From Gordonia hankookensis (GTDB lineage: Bacteria > Actinomycetota > Actinomycetes > Mycobacteriales > Mycobacteriaceae), in contig NZ_JACWMS010000003.1 in the NCBI RefSeq assembly GCF_014673215.1, forward strand, positions 124,001-188,000: a stretch of DNA of 64,000 bases, written 5' to 3'. The notes beneath the pieces were generated by a model. It saw nothing but the letters and a program-made list of their open reading frames with translations, searched no databases and had not been told where the DNA came from. The translations under genes were made by a program, and so were the position numbers. Shown piece after piece: positions 1-8,396 of the stretch. How positions within the stretch are numbered: the stretch's first letter is position 1; each line of letters begins with the position of its first letter.

Positions 1-2
1 TC

Positions 3-101
3 TTCCTCCGGCACGCGCAGCCGATTCTGGTCGGCCATTCCCGCGGCCTGCCGTCACGCGACCAGACTCTCGAATCGATCGTCGCGACCCTGCACCGCTG
101 A
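3..101 (+). CDS. C-terminal end of an unidentified protein (partial)
   Basis: An open frame enters from the left edge and ends at a TGA at 99-101, giving 32 residues that end in VATLHR. It contains VGHSRG, which recalls the alpha/beta-hydrolase nucleophile elbow, but that motif is not expected so near a C-terminus, so no family is assigned. The stop lies 8 bases from the stop of the convergent MocA-like gene. The frame is short and could be chance, although its codon use is typical of the region. Confidence 0.35.
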   Translation, partial: FLRHAQPILVGHSRGLPSRDQTLESIVATLHR

Positions 102-109
102 GCCCCGAC

Positions 110-697
110 TCACCCAGGGGTGTCCCGATCCCGGCCGTTGGCCAGATCGCCACATTCGACCAGGAGCAGGTCGGCGCGGTGGGCGGCCAGGTACGGCTGC
201 GCACCCATATCACCGGTCACCGTCGCGATCACCCCGTCGAGGTGATCGGTCCCGAGGTACACCGGATGTCCGGGTCGACCGTCGAAGACCGCCCGAGCGA
301 TGCCATCTCGCCTGCGTCCGACCGCGGCGAGAAGTCGGTTGGTCACATCCGGACCGACGTCCGGCGTGTCAACAACGTGTAAAACCATGCCGTCCGCGTC
401 GAGGTCGCGCACCGCTGTCGCCACCACCCGGACGGTCTCCCCCAGGCCGCTCCGCCAGTCGGGCACGATGATCGCCGACGCTCCCTCCGGTGGGTCGACG
501 ATCCGGGCGCCCATCGCGACGTACACATCGGAACAGCCGCCACGGGCCAGCGCATCGACCGATCGACGAAGCCAATCTCCGTCCTCAGCAACGATTTTGG
601 GCGCACCGAAGCGACTCCCGGCGCCCGCGGCCAGCACCACCCCGACGAGGCGGCCCCGCTCGCGCCGCCGGTCCGGAACACTCGGCTCGACAATCAT
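110..697 (-). CDS. MobA/MocA-like molybdenum cofactor nucleotidyltransferase
   Basis: Predicted to transfer CMP (MocA type) or GMP (MobA type) from a nucleotide to molybdopterin in the cytoplasm, completing the cofactor used by xanthine dehydrogenase. The 195-residue protein has the family glycine-rich signature near residues 21-33 (VLAAGAGSRFGAPK), with the lysine that contacts the nucleotide phosphates. A short aspartate motif (HVVDTPDVGP) follows in the middle, where the family binds metal and cofactor. The length is normal for the single-domain MocA group. A fused molybdenum xanthine dehydrogenase is encoded at 21.0-23.8 kb, which makes cofactor supply a sensible role. CTP rather than GTP use is inferred from the AAG/S-R-G form of the signature and is not certain. 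Confidence 0.8.
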   Translation of the reverse strand: MIVEPSVPDRRRERGRLVGVVLAAGAGSRFGAPKIVAEDGDWLRRSVDALARGGCSDVYVAMGARIVDPPEGASAIIVPDWRSGLGETVRVVATAVRDLDADGMVLHVVDTPDVGPDVTNRLLAAVGRRRDGIARAVFDGRPGHPVYLGTDHLDGVIATVTGDMGAQPYLAAHRADLLLVECGDLANGRDRDTPG

Positions 698-833
698 GAC
701 GACGGTCGATACTAGTGCGGCACAACCCCTTTGTCCGATTTACCAGAAGGAAATATACGATCTCCCACCCAGCGGGAACAGCCGTCGAGGTCCAAGATGT
801 AGCGGTCAACGGCCGACATAGAGGTGAGCGAGC

Positions 834-2822
834 ATGACCACGGATTCCACCACTCCCATCGACGGAGCCAAGCGCAAGAAGAGGGTTGCCCCTGTCGATC
901 AGGTGCCGCCCGCGGGCAAACTGCTCACCCTGGGTGCACAGCATGTCGTCGCGTTCTACGCCGGAGCGGTCCTGGTCCCGCTCCTGATCGCACGGGCGAT
1001 CAACCTCGACTCCGAGGCCCTGACCATGCTGATCACCGCAGATCTGTTCACCTGCGGCATCGCCTCCCTGTTGCAGGCAGTGGGCATCTGGAAGATCGGT
1101 GTCCGCCTGCCACTGCTGCAGGGCATCACGTTCGCCACGCTCGCGCCGGTCATCCAGATCGCGAACAATCACGGCGGCGGACGGGTCGGCCTGCAGACCG
1201 TGTACGGCGCGGTCATCGCGGCAGGCGTCTTCACCTTCTTGATCGCACCGTTCTTCGCCAAGCTGATCCGCTTCCTGCCCCCGGTGGTCACCGGCACGCT
1301 GATCACGATCATCGGCATCTGTCTGATCCCCGTCGGCGCCGGCGACGCGGTCAGCGACCCGGCAACCCATCTCCACGATTCGGCCAATTGGCGGTGGGTC
1401 CTCTATGTACTGGGCACGATCCTGCTGATCGTGTTGATGCAGCGCTTCTTCCACGGCTTCATGGCGACGATCGCGGTGCTGTTGGGCCTCGTCGTCGGAA
1501 CCTTCGTGGCCTGGCTGTGCGGTGACGCGGATTTCGCGGCCGTGGGTCAGGCGGACTGGCTCGGCTTCACCCCGCCGTTCGCCTTCGGCTGGCCGCGATT
1601 CGACATCGTCGCCATCGTCTCGCTGATCGTGGTGCTGCTGGTGGTTGCCGTCGAATCGACCGGATCGGTGTTCGCGACCGGCGAGATCGTCGGCAAGCGC
1701 ATCAAGAAGGAGGACGTCGCCGCGACGGTCCGAGCCGACGGTCTGGCCACCGTCATCGGCGGCTCGTTCAATTCCTTCCCCTACACGGCGTTCTCGGAGA
1801 ACGTCGGCCTGGTGCGACTCACCGGCGTCAAGAGCCGATGGGTGGTCGCCGCGGCCGGCGGCATCATGATCGTCCTCGGGCTGTTCCCGAAACTGGCCAA
1901 GGTCGTCGAGTGCATTCCCGCACCCGTGCTCGGCGGCGCGGCCCTGATCATGTTCGCCACGGTGGCCATCGTCGGCATCCAGACCCTGACGTCGGTCGAC
2001 TTCACCGATCACCGCAACCTGATCATCTCCGCGACCTCGCTCGCCGTCGCTCTGTATGTGCAGTTCTCGCAGTCGGCGACACCGACCACCGTCATCGAGA
2101 AATCCGGTCAGCAGGTCGACGTGCCCGCCCTCCCCGGCGTCGATCAGGCTATGCCCAACATCTTCCTGCAGATCCCCTTCTCGACCGGCATCACGATGGG
2201 TGCGATCACCGCGATCCTGCTCAACCTGCTGTTCTTCCACCTCGGTGGCCGCGGCCCCGCCGTCGCGGGTGGTGGCGCGATCACCCTCGACGAGGTCAAC
2301 ACCATGTCCAAGGAGCAATTCCGCGCGACGTTCGGTGGCGTCGTGCAGAACGTGGACTGGGTACTCGACCGCGCGTGGGATCAGAAACCCTTCGAGGACG
2401 TCCATGACCTCCGCAGCGCGTTCCAGGAGGCGATGCTGACCGGTAGCGACGCCGAGCAACTGGACCTGATCCGCGCCTTCCCCGACCTCGGCGCCGAGGA
2501 CGAGGACACCGGCGAACTGATCGCCGTCGATCACAAGGGTCTGTCGCATCTGGAGGAGACCGAACACGAGAACGTGGTCAACCTGGCGTCGGCGTACCGG
2601 GAGCACTTCGGCTTCCCGCTCGTCATCTGCGCCCGGGAGACCGAACGATACGACCGGGTGTTGCGCAGTGGTTGGGCGCGAATGGACAACGCCGACACCA
2701 GTGAGAAGTCCTTTGCCCTCATCGAGATCGCAAAGATCGCCAACTACCGGTTCGACGATCTGGTCGCAGACGCCAATCCGATCACGTCGGCCCGGTTCAG
2801 CCGACAGCCCGAACTCTCCTAG
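834..2822 (+). CDS. NCS2 purine permease fused to a degenerate OHCU-decarboxylase domain
   Basis: Residues 25-470 form a nucleobase:cation symporter-2 (NCS2, UraA/XanQ/UacT) with about 14 hydrophobic segments. The family glutamates are present in VESTGS (E274) and SENVG (E322), which predicts uptake of xanthine, urate or uracil with protons. Residues 485-645 match OHCU decarboxylase (LIRA-PDLG, AYREHFGFP, EIAKIANYR), but the catalytic histidine of the HPDLG motif is F549 and the S-x-x-E-Q motif carrying the catalytic glutamate is missing. This part is therefore probably a binding or regulatory pseudoenzyme. The gene starts at ATG 834 behind GAGGTGA. The active decarboxylase uraD begins 9 bases downstream, then uraH, so transporter and ureide enzymes look co-expressed. 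Length is 662 aa, against about 450 for ordinary NCS2 proteins. Confidence 0.88.
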   Translation: MTTDSTTPIDGAKRKKRVAPVDQVPPAGKLLTLGAQHVVAFYAGAVLVPLLIARAINLDSEALTMLITADLFTCGIASLLQAVGIWKIGVRLPLLQGITFATLAPVIQIANNHGGGRVGLQTVYGAVIAAGVFTFLIAPFFAKLIRFLPPVVTGTLITIIGICLIPVGAGDAVSDPATHLHDSANWRWVLYVLGTILLIVLMQRFFHGFMATIAVLLGLVVGTFVAWLCGDADFAAVGQADWLGFTPPFAFGWPRFDIVAIVSLIVVLLVVAVESTGSVFATGEIVGKRIKKEDVAATVRADGLATVIGGSFNSFPYTAFSENVGLVRLTGVKSRWVVAAAGGIMIVLGLFPKLAKVVECIPAPVLGGAALIMFATVAIVGIQTLTSVDFTDHRNLIISATSLAVALYVQFSQSATPTTVIEKSGQQVDVPALPGVDQAMPNIFLQIPFSTGITMGAITAILLNLLFFHLGGRGPAVAGGGAITLDEVNTMSKEQFRATFGGVVQNVDWVLDRAWDQKPFEDVHDLRSAFQEAMLTGSDAEQLDLIRAFPDLGAEDEDTGELIAVDHKGLSHLEETEHENVVNLASAYREHFGFPLVICARETERYDRVLRSGWARMDNADTSEKSFALIEIAKIANYRFDDLVADANPITSARFSRQPELS

Positions 2823-2831
2823 GCTGGCCGT

Positions 2832-3365
2832 ATGAGGCGTGTCGATTGGCGCGGATTGTCCAGTTTCAACGAACTCTCCGAACGCCAGGCCATCCATCAG
2901 CTCTATGAATGCTGCAGCTCGTCGATCTGGGCGCTGCGGGTCGCCAAGGCCCGCCCCTTCTCCGACGACGAGGCGTTGCTCGAGTATGCGGATCTCATCC
3001 TGGCCGAACTCACCGACACCGATCTCGACGAGGCGCTGGCGGGACACCCACGTATCGGGGACCGACCCGACAATCCGTCGTCGGAGCGTGAGCAATCAGG
3101 GGTGGCCGGTGCCGACTCGGCGGTGCTGACCGACCTCAAGAAGCTCAACGCCGCCTACGAGGAGAGGTTCGGCCACGTGTATCTCGTGTTCGCCAACGGC
3201 CGCCCGGCCGATGAGCTCCTCGACATCCTCCGGCAGCGGATGCACAACGACGCCGAGACCGAACGACGTGTGATGCGAATGGAATTGGCGAAGATCAATC
3301 GCAGTAGGCTGACACGGATGCTGACGCCCGCGAGCATCTACCTCGACGACGGAGCGACGACATGA
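2832..3365 (+). CDS. uraD: OHCU decarboxylase
   Basis: Decarboxylates 2-oxo-4-hydroxy-4-carboxy-5-ureidoimidazoline to S-allantoin, the last step of urate breakdown. The 177-residue protein keeps both catalytic motifs: GHPRIGDR with H72, and SSEREQ with E87. The C-terminal YEERFGHVYLVF and MELAKINRSRL match the family helices. It sits 9 bases after the permease fusion and its stop overlaps the uraH start by four bases (ATGA), so translation is probably coupled. It is the intact counterpart of the degenerate domain on the preceding permease; the two share the fold but differ at the active site, which suggests old duplication or an independent fusion. Confidence 0.9.
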   Translation: MRRVDWRGLSSFNELSERQAIHQLYECCSSSIWALRVAKARPFSDDEALLEYADLILAELTDTDLDEALAGHPRIGDRPDNPSSEREQSGVAGADSAVLTDLKKLNAAYEERFGHVYLVFANGRPADELLDILRQRMHNDAETERRVMRMELAKINRSRLTRMLTPASIYLDDGATT

Positions 3366-3688
3366 CCGGCTTGTCCACCCACGTGCTCGATGCGGTGTCC
3401 GGGTCCCCGGCCCGTGGTGTCTCGATCTCGTTGAGGGACTCGACCGGAACCGAGCTGGCCGCAGGCCTCACCGACGATGACGGCCGGATCGGACAGGTCA
3501 ACACCGCCTCCCTGGCCCCCGGCACGTATCACCTCGTGTTCGACACCGGACGGTGGTTCGACACGCACGGCATCGCCGGCTTCTACCCGGAGATCGACAT
3601 CTGTTTCGCGGTCGACGACCCCACTCGCCATTACCACGTCCCGGTGCTGCTCAGCCCGTATTCCTACACGACCTACCGGGGTAGCTGA
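3362..3688 (+). CDS. uraH: 5-hydroxyisourate hydrolase (transthyretin-like)
   Basis: Hydrolyses 5-hydroxyisourate, the unstable product of urate oxidation, to OHCU, which the preceding uraD product then decarboxylates. The 108-residue length is normal. It opens with LSTHVLD, carrying the conserved N-terminal active-site histidine, and ends with the family signature YRGS at the last four residues; the central HYHVPVLLSPYSYTTY is also typical. It starts inside the uraD stop (ATGA overlap). No urate oxidase lies in the window, so the enzyme that makes its substrate must be encoded elsewhere. Confidence 0.93.
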   Translation: MTGLSTHVLDAVSGSPARGVSISLRDSTGTELAAGLTDDDGRIGQVNTASLAPGTYHLVFDTGRWFDTHGIAGFYPEIDICFAVDDPTRHYHVPVLLSPYSYTTYRGS

Positions 3689-4032
3689 CCGAACGCGTCG
3701 GTGGCGAGCGCGCTCCTGCCGACCCGTCCACCGGCGCACCGAATGCGACGGACACCACAGCGCAGGGGGTAGAGTCCAGGGGAAGCCGACGTCATGTCGC
3801 GTCCACGCAATCGCGCGGACCGAGTCGGCGGTGGATCGACGCTCTCGAGCCGGACTCCACCGATCACCTCTCCGAACGGATATCCGATGTCCAACGATTC
3901 CAACCTCTTTTCGCACTGCACCGACGCCACGCATGCGGCCGTGCAGGCCACCACGGCCACCTCGGAGTTGCAGTTCTCCGACGCACCGGACAACCCCCAC
4001 TCCGCCGGGCGAGACTGACCGGCGGCGAGACC
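3689..4032. other. Intergenic stretch with one doubtful small frame
   Basis: No well-supported gene is seen in these 344 bases. A possible 43-codon frame (ATG 3887, TGA 4016-4018; peptide starting MSNDSNLFSH) lies directly upstream of the DUF5994-like gene, but it has no convincing ribosome binding site and no recognisable family. The GGGGTAGAG and GGGGAAG runs near 3766-3783 are too weak to call a promoter. Confidence 0.3.
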
Positions 4033-4470
4033 GTGCCACTCGCACTCGGTCCGACCCGTCTCCAACTCGCACCCGACCTCACGGTCCCGATCGCCGGGGC
4101 ATGGCTGCCCTACACATCGCAGATCTCGCAGGAGCTTCCCGCCCTGCAGGAGGCCGGCCGTAGCAGGCTCGGGACCATCACCCGAATCGACGTGAATTGG
4201 CGCAATTTCGCGCGCTATCCCGGATTCGACTCCGAGAACTCGCCCGACATGTTGCCGCTGATGTCGATCACCGCGGATCGTGCCGAGGTCACCTTGCTCG
4301 TCATTCCGCCCAGGACCCAGTCGGCGCTTGCCGCCACGCTGCTGCGGCAGGCTGGTCGATGCACCAGTTCGCCGGGCTCGGAGCACAGTCACCTGTACCG
4401 CGACGCCCAGCGAATCCTCCGCCGCGCCGCGCTGCAGTGCGGCGCCACCGACGCGAACCCGGTCGGCTGA
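4033..4470 (+). CDS. DUF5994-like hypothetical protein
   Basis: A 145-residue protein of unknown function. It resembles the actinobacterial DUF5994 family through the order of three motifs: RLQLAPDL near the start, GAWLPYTSQISQELPAL (the family usually has GAWWPRS-x-x-L-x-x-ELP), and a later TLLVIPP strand followed by an alanine-rich helix. The first W of the usual WW pair is kept as GAWLP. The start is GTG, as no ATG is available in frame. It stands alone between uraH and the cspA terminator. The family assignment comes from remembered motifs and is moderate; no catalytic residues are evident. Confidence 0.6.
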   Translation: MPLALGPTRLQLAPDLTVPIAGAWLPYTSQISQELPALQEAGRSRLGTITRIDVNWRNFARYPGFDSENSPDMLPLMSITADRAEVTLLVIPPRTQSALAATLLRQAGRCTSSPGSEHSHLYRDAQRILRRAALQCGATDANPVG

Positions 4471-4520
4471 GCCACACGTCGCTACCGAGTAGCGACGGCA
4501 TGCCTTGTGAGACAACAACA

Positions 4521-4551
4521 AACGCCGCCCGGGGAAAACCCGAGCGGCGTT
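4521..4551 (-). terminator. Rho-independent terminator of cspA
   Basis: A 13-base-pair stem (4521-4533 with 4539-4551, one G-U pair) closes a five-base loop, GAAAA on the plus strand. Read on the minus strand it lies 18 bases after the cspA stop and is followed by a T-rich tract (GTTTGTTGTTGT). Confidence 0.85.
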
Positions 4552-4569
4552 CGTTGGTGAAGACTGTGG

Positions 4570-4776
4570 TCAGATGGCGGTCACAGTGGTCGCCTGCGGG
4601 CCCTTGGGGCCCTGCTCGACCTCGAACTGGACGCGCTGCTGCTCTTCGAGGCTGCGGTATCCGCCGCCCTGAATGGCCGAGTAGTGAACGAAAACGTCAC
4701 CATCGGTGCTGTCGTCGGGAGCGATGAAGCCGAAGCCCTTTTCGCTGTTGAACCACTTGACGGTTCCTTGAGCCAT
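4570..4776 (-). CDS. cspA: Cold shock protein CspA
   Basis: A single-stranded nucleic-acid-binding OB-fold protein that acts as an RNA chaperone in cold or growth transitions. It is 68 residues, the normal size. RNP1 appears as KGFGFI (residues 13-18) and RNP2 as VFVHY (residues 28-32), with the usual W8 in VKWFN. The start was placed at [10 protein letters not shown] because the 13 codons upstream in frame are not part of the family; an AGAGAAG ribosome binding site precedes this ATG. The gene is monocistronic with its own terminator, and divergent from the metE leader. Confidence 0.95.
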   Translation of the reverse strand: MAQGTVKWFNSEKGFGFIAPDDSTDGDVFVHYSAIQGGGYRSLEEQQRVQFEVEQGPKGPQATTVTAI

Positions 4777-4921
4777 GATGCTGGTACTTCTCTCTATTTT
4801 GCACACGAGAGCCATGTGGCACTCGCGACACCATCATTGCACACTTTGTGACTTTTGAGATAACCGTGACGAAGGTGAACCCGTTTGACGGCGTCCCCGT
4901 GTGTCGGCCGGACGGCCATCC

Positions 4922-5190
4922 TCGGTACGGTGGATACCGCAGTTGGTTCGCCATTCGCGGGACATGTGGAGCCCTACCTCCCCGGGTGGCGTCGACATCG
5001 GCGTCCTCGACGGACACCGATGAAGAGGGAATCCGGTGAGAATCCGGAGCTGTCCCGCAGCGGTATGTCGGAACGACCGCCGTCAGATGCACTGGACCCG
5101 TGGTCCGGGAAGCGACGGTCAGTAGGAACGCCCCGTTCAGCACTCGCTGGGCAGGCCCGCCGACGAGCCCGAAGACCTGCCAGGTGCACC
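4922..5190 (+). promoter_or_regulatory. Cobalamin riboswitch of metE
   Basis: The conserved B12 core is visible: GGGAATCCGGTGAGAATCC, then a GAGCTGTCCCGCAGCGGT segment at about 5029-5082. The helix carrying GGTCCGGGAAGCGACGG follows at 5101-5120, and the closing GAAGACCTGCC box at about 5170-5181. The order and spacing match the cobalamin family (Rfam RF00174 as recalled). It occupies the long leader of metE, the B12-independent methionine synthase, which is expected to be shut off when cobalamin is available. The outer boundaries are approximate. The 530 bases between cspA and metE hold nothing else that could be recognised. Confidence 0.92.
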
Positions 5191-5294
5191 GGGCGCGCCG
5201 CGTCCGGTGGCTCGTCGCCTCGTGGACTGGGCGCAGGTCGAACCGGTGGGTTTCGATGTCCGGGGATCCGGATCGTCGACGCTCGCTCGCTCGG

Positions 5295-5336
5295 CTCCCC
5301 TGCAGGGCGGCGGACCATCCGTATCGTCTGCAGGAG
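5295..5336 (+). promoter_or_regulatory. Possible SD-sequestering hairpin of metE
   Basis: CTCCCCTGCAG (5295-5305) can pair with CTGCAGGAG (5328-5336), which contains the metE ribosome binding site AGGAG, ten bases before the ATG. The pairing would hide the site and offers a translational expression platform for the upstream riboswitch. It is an inference from base complementarity only. Confidence 0.5.
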
Positions 5337-5346
5337 TTCGATTCTC

Positions 5347-7635
5347 ATGTCTTCACCGAACCAATCCGCCCGGCGGTTCACCGCGACCACACTCGGCACC
5401 GCCCGCATCGGCCCGCATCGCGAATGCAAGCGCGCCGTCGAAGGGTACTGGGCCGACCGGGTCACCGCGGCCGGGCTCGATACCGTGGCAGCCGATCTGC
5501 GCCGCCGCTCGTGGGAGGAGCTCACCGCGGCCGGACTCGACTCCATCCCGGTCAACACGTTCTCCTACTACGACCACATGCTCGACACCGCGGTCATGCT
5601 CGACGCACTGCCACCGCGTGTCGCCGCGATCGAGGATCCCCTCGACCGCTACTTCGCCGCCGCTCGTGGAACCGCGGACATCGTGCCGCTCGAGATGACC
5701 AAGTGGTTCGACACCAACTACCACTACCTGGTGCCGGAGATCTCCAGCGAGACCACGTTCACCCTTCACCCGGACAAGGTGCTCGCGGAGGTGGCACAGG
5801 CGCACGGCACCGGCATCGCGGCCCGCCCGGTTGTCATCGGCCCGATCACGTTCCTGGCGTTGGCGAAAGCAGTGGGTGACGGCCCTGCTCCGATCACCCG
5901 AATCGATGACCTGGTGCCGCTGTATGCCGAACTCCTCGACCGGCTCGCCGACGCCGGGGTCGAGTGGGTGCAGTTCGACGAGCCGGCGCTGGTGACCGAC
6001 GTCGTCGGCGGGCTACCCGACCTGGCCGGCTCCGTCTACGCACGACTGAGCGGCGTGACCCGTCGTCCCGCGATCCTCGTCGCCACCTACTTCGGCGATC
6101 CCGGTGATTCGCTGGCAGCGCTCGCCCGTACTGCGGTCGAGGGCATCGCCGTCGACTTCGTCGAGGGCGCTGTCGAGACAGTGGTCGCCATCCCGGAGTT
6201 GTCGGAGAAGCTGGTGGTCGCGGGCGTCGTCGATGGACGCAACATCTGGCGCACCGACCTCGACCGTGCGCTGGCCACGCTCGGCACGCTGTTGGGATCG
6301 GCGGGTGATCTCGCGGTCTCGACCTCGTGCTCCACGCTTCATGTCCCGTACAGCCTGGCCGAGGAGGACTTGCTCGATCCGAATCTGCGAGGCTGGCTCG
6401 CCTTCGCATCCGAGAAGTTCGGCGAGGTCGCGACGTTGTCGCGCGCGCTTCGCCTCGGCCGTGAGGCCGAGACCGAGGCCTTCGACGCGTGTCGGGCAGC
6501 GCTCGCGATGCGCGGCACCGACAACCGGTTGCGCGACAATGCAGTTCGTGACCGGCTCGCCGCCATCTCCGACGCCGATGTGACCCGCGGTGACGCCGCC
6601 ATCAGGATCACCGAGCAGAATCTGCGACTCGGTCTCCCCGCGCTGCCCACCACGACGATCGGCTCCTACCCGCAGACCGCAGCGATCCGCAAAGCCCGCG
6701 CCGCGCTACGTTCTCGCGCGATCGACCGGGACGAGTACCTGCGCCGGATGCGCACCGAGATCGCGGATGTCGTTGCCCTGCAGGAGAAGATCGGGCTCGA
6801 TGTGCTGGTGCACGGCGAACCCGAACGCAACGACATGGTGCAGTACTTTGCCGAACAGCTCGACGGCTTCTTCGCCACCGACAACGGCTGGGTACAGTCC
6901 TACGGCACCCGATGCGTGCGTCCGCCGATCTTGTTCGGCGATGTGTCCCGGCGCGCTCCGATGACCGTCGACTGGATCACCTACGCACAATCGTTGACCG
7001 ACAAGCCCGTCAAGGGCATGCTGACCGGTCCGGTCACGATCCTGGCGTGGTCGTTCGTGCGCGACGATCAGCCCGTCTCGGAGTCGGCATCTCAGATCGC
7101 GCTGGCGATCCGTGACGAGACGGTCGACCTGGAGCGGACCGGTGTCGGCATCATCCAGGTCGACGAGCCGGCGCTTCGGGAACTGCTGCCGCTGCGCGAT
7201 GCCGACAAGCAGGCCTACCTCGATTGGGCGGTCCGGGCATTCCGGCTCGCCACCTCGGGCATCGCCGACACCACCCAGGTACACACCCACCTGTGCTACT
7301 CGGAGTTCGGCGAGGTGATCGGTGCGATCGCCGCACTCGACGCCGACGTCACCTCGATCGAGGCGGCGCGCTCTCATATGGAGGTCCTCGACGACCTCAA
7401 CGCCGCGGGTTTCGCCAACGGCGTCGGGCCGGGTGTGTACGACATCCACTCGCCACGGGTTCCTGATGCAGGCGAGATCGAGAGGTTGCTGTCCTCGGCG
7501 CTGGATGCCGTTGACGTCCAGCGCCTCTGGGTGAATCCCGACTGCGGACTCAAGACGCGGGATACCGAAGAGGTGGTCGCGTCACTGACGAACATGGTCG
7601 CGGCGGCCAGGACCGTTCGGGCGTCACTCTCCTGA
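5347..7635 (+). CDS. metE: Cobalamin-independent methionine synthase
   Basis: Transfers the methyl group of 5-methyltetrahydropteroyl-polyglutamate to homocysteine without B12. The 762-residue protein has the full two-barrel length. The zinc ligands are H648, C650 ([10 protein letters not shown]), E672 (IEAARSH) and C733 (NPDCGLKTR); their spacing of 2, 22 and 61 matches E. coli MetE exactly. The N-terminal barrel begins with the typical [15 protein letters not shown]. The start was set at ATG 5347 behind AGGAG; the frame is open further upstream, but that part is riboswitch. Regulation by cobalamin is expected from the leader, and a B12-dependent MetH is presumably encoded elsewhere. Confidence 0.97.
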   Translation: MSSPNQSARRFTATTLGTARIGPHRECKRAVEGYWADRVTAAGLDTVAADLRRRSWEELTAAGLDSIPVNTFSYYDHMLDTAVMLDALPPRVAAIEDPLDRYFAAARGTADIVPLEMTKWFDTNYHYLVPEISSETTFTLHPDKVLAEVAQAHGTGIAARPVVIGPITFLALAKAVGDGPAPITRIDDLVPLYAELLDRLADAGVEWVQFDEPALVTDVVGGLPDLAGSVYARLSGVTRRPAILVATYFGDPGDSLAALARTAVEGIAVDFVEGAVETVVAIPELSEKLVVAGVVDGRNIWRTDLDRALATLGTLLGSAGDLAVSTSCSTLHVPYSLAEEDLLDPNLRGWLAFASEKFGEVATLSRALRLGREAETEAFDACRAALAMRGTDNRLRDNAVRDRLAAISDADVTRGDAAIRITEQNLRLGLPALPTTTIGSYPQTAAIRKARAALRSRAIDRDEYLRRMRTEIADVVALQEKIGLDVLVHGEPERNDMVQYFAEQLDGFFATDNGWVQSYGTRCVRPPILFGDVSRRAPMTVDWITYAQSLTDKPVKGMLTGPVTILAWSFVRDDQPVSESASQIALAIRDETVDLERTGVGIIQVDEPALRELLPLRDADKQAYLDWAVRAFRLATSGIADTTQVHTHLCYSEFGEVIGAIAALDADVTSIEAARSHMEVLDDLNAAGFANGVGPGVYDIHSPRVPDAGEIERLLSSALDAVDVQRLWVNPDCGLKTRDTEEVVASLTNMVAAARTVRASLS

Positions 7636-7679
7636 TTCGATCCGCCCCGGTTCCGGCCGCGCCGGGCTATGGTTCCCCG

Positions 7680-8315
7680 GTGTCCGTCCTTGCCTACCTC
7701 GACGATGCGTTCGCTGCCCGCAGTGGCGAGCGCATCGTCGTCGGCGTGACCGGACCGCCCGGTTCCGGAAAGACCACGCTCGCAGGAGCGCTCGCCCGGC
7801 ACTACCGTGGCCGGTACGGCGACGGCTTCGTCGGGTACCTGCCCATGGACGGCTTTCACCTGTCGAACACCGTTCTGGCGCAATTGAACAGGTCGGATCG
7901 CAAGGGCGCACCCGACACCTTCGACGTCGACGGTTACGTCGCGTTGCTGAACCGAGCGGTCCACGCCGACCGCGATGTCTACGCCCCCGACTTCGATCAC
8001 ACCGCGGGCGAGCCGGTCGCCGCGGCGCTCGTACTCCCGGCGACGGCAGCCCCGATCGTCACCGAAGGGAACTATCTCGCCCTCGACGACGAACTCTGGT
8101 CACCGGTCGCCGGACTGCTGACCCTGCTGTTCTACGTTGATGCACCCACGAACTCCCGCCGCGAACGCCTGCTCCGCCGCCATCTCGCCGCCGGCCGGTC
8201 ACCGGAATCCGCGCGCGCATGGGTCGAGAACGTCGACGAGCCGAACGCCGCACTCGTCGCAGGCACCCGGGATCGCGCGGATCTCGTCATCGACGGCACC
8301 ATCCCGTTCCTCTGA
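7680..8315 (+). CDS. P-loop nucleoside/nucleotide kinase family protein
   Basis: A 211-residue P-loop kinase of the uridine kinase/pantothenate kinase/phosphoribulokinase group. Walker A is GPPGSGKTT at residues 24-32. YLPMDGFHLSN follows at about 58-68 (the family's substrate-site DGFH), then APDFDH near 102 and IVTEGNYLAL as the beta-strand carrying the catalytic-site glutamate. The C-terminal helices with RRERLLRRH form the arginine-rich lid. It resembles FrcK/YggC-type kinases often annotated as nucleoside kinases; the true substrate (fructose, pantothenate or a nucleoside) cannot be read from sequence. The start is GTG, 45 bases after metE, so it may share the metE transcript. Confidence 0.8.
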   Translation: MSVLAYLDDAFAARSGERIVVGVTGPPGSGKTTLAGALARHYRGRYGDGFVGYLPMDGFHLSNTVLAQLNRSDRKGAPDTFDVDGYVALLNRAVHADRDVYAPDFDHTAGEPVAAALVLPATAAPIVTEGNYLALDDELWSPVAGLLTLLFYVDAPTNSRRERLLRRHLAAGRSPESARAWVENVDEPNAALVAGTRDRADLVIDGTIPFL

Positions 8316-8330
8316 CCGCCCCCACACGCA

Positions 8331-8374
8331 AGACTCCCGGATACACACGAAATCTTGCGTGTATCCGGGAGTCC
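8331..8374. terminator. Bidirectional hairpin between the kinase gene and pyc
   Basis: A perfect 15-base-pair stem (8332-8346 with 8359-8373) separates two convergent genes. A second, overlapping pairing is also possible: ACACGCAAGA at 8324-8333 with TCTTGCGTGT at 8353-8362. The two structures exclude each other. Neither is followed by a long T tract. Confidence 0.7.
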
Positions 8375-8396
8375 TGTGTGGTGTTGCGCTGTGCGC

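Noticed and set aside
585..3095. Very long minus-strand open frame opposite the permease and uraD
   Set aside because: It is antisense to clearly coding sequence, is rich in D, R, G and E as expected of a high-GC shadow frame, and has no recognisable domain.
4885..5346. Upstream extension of metE from 4885
   Set aside because: It lies in the cobalamin riboswitch, and the extra 154 residues are not part of the MetE family.
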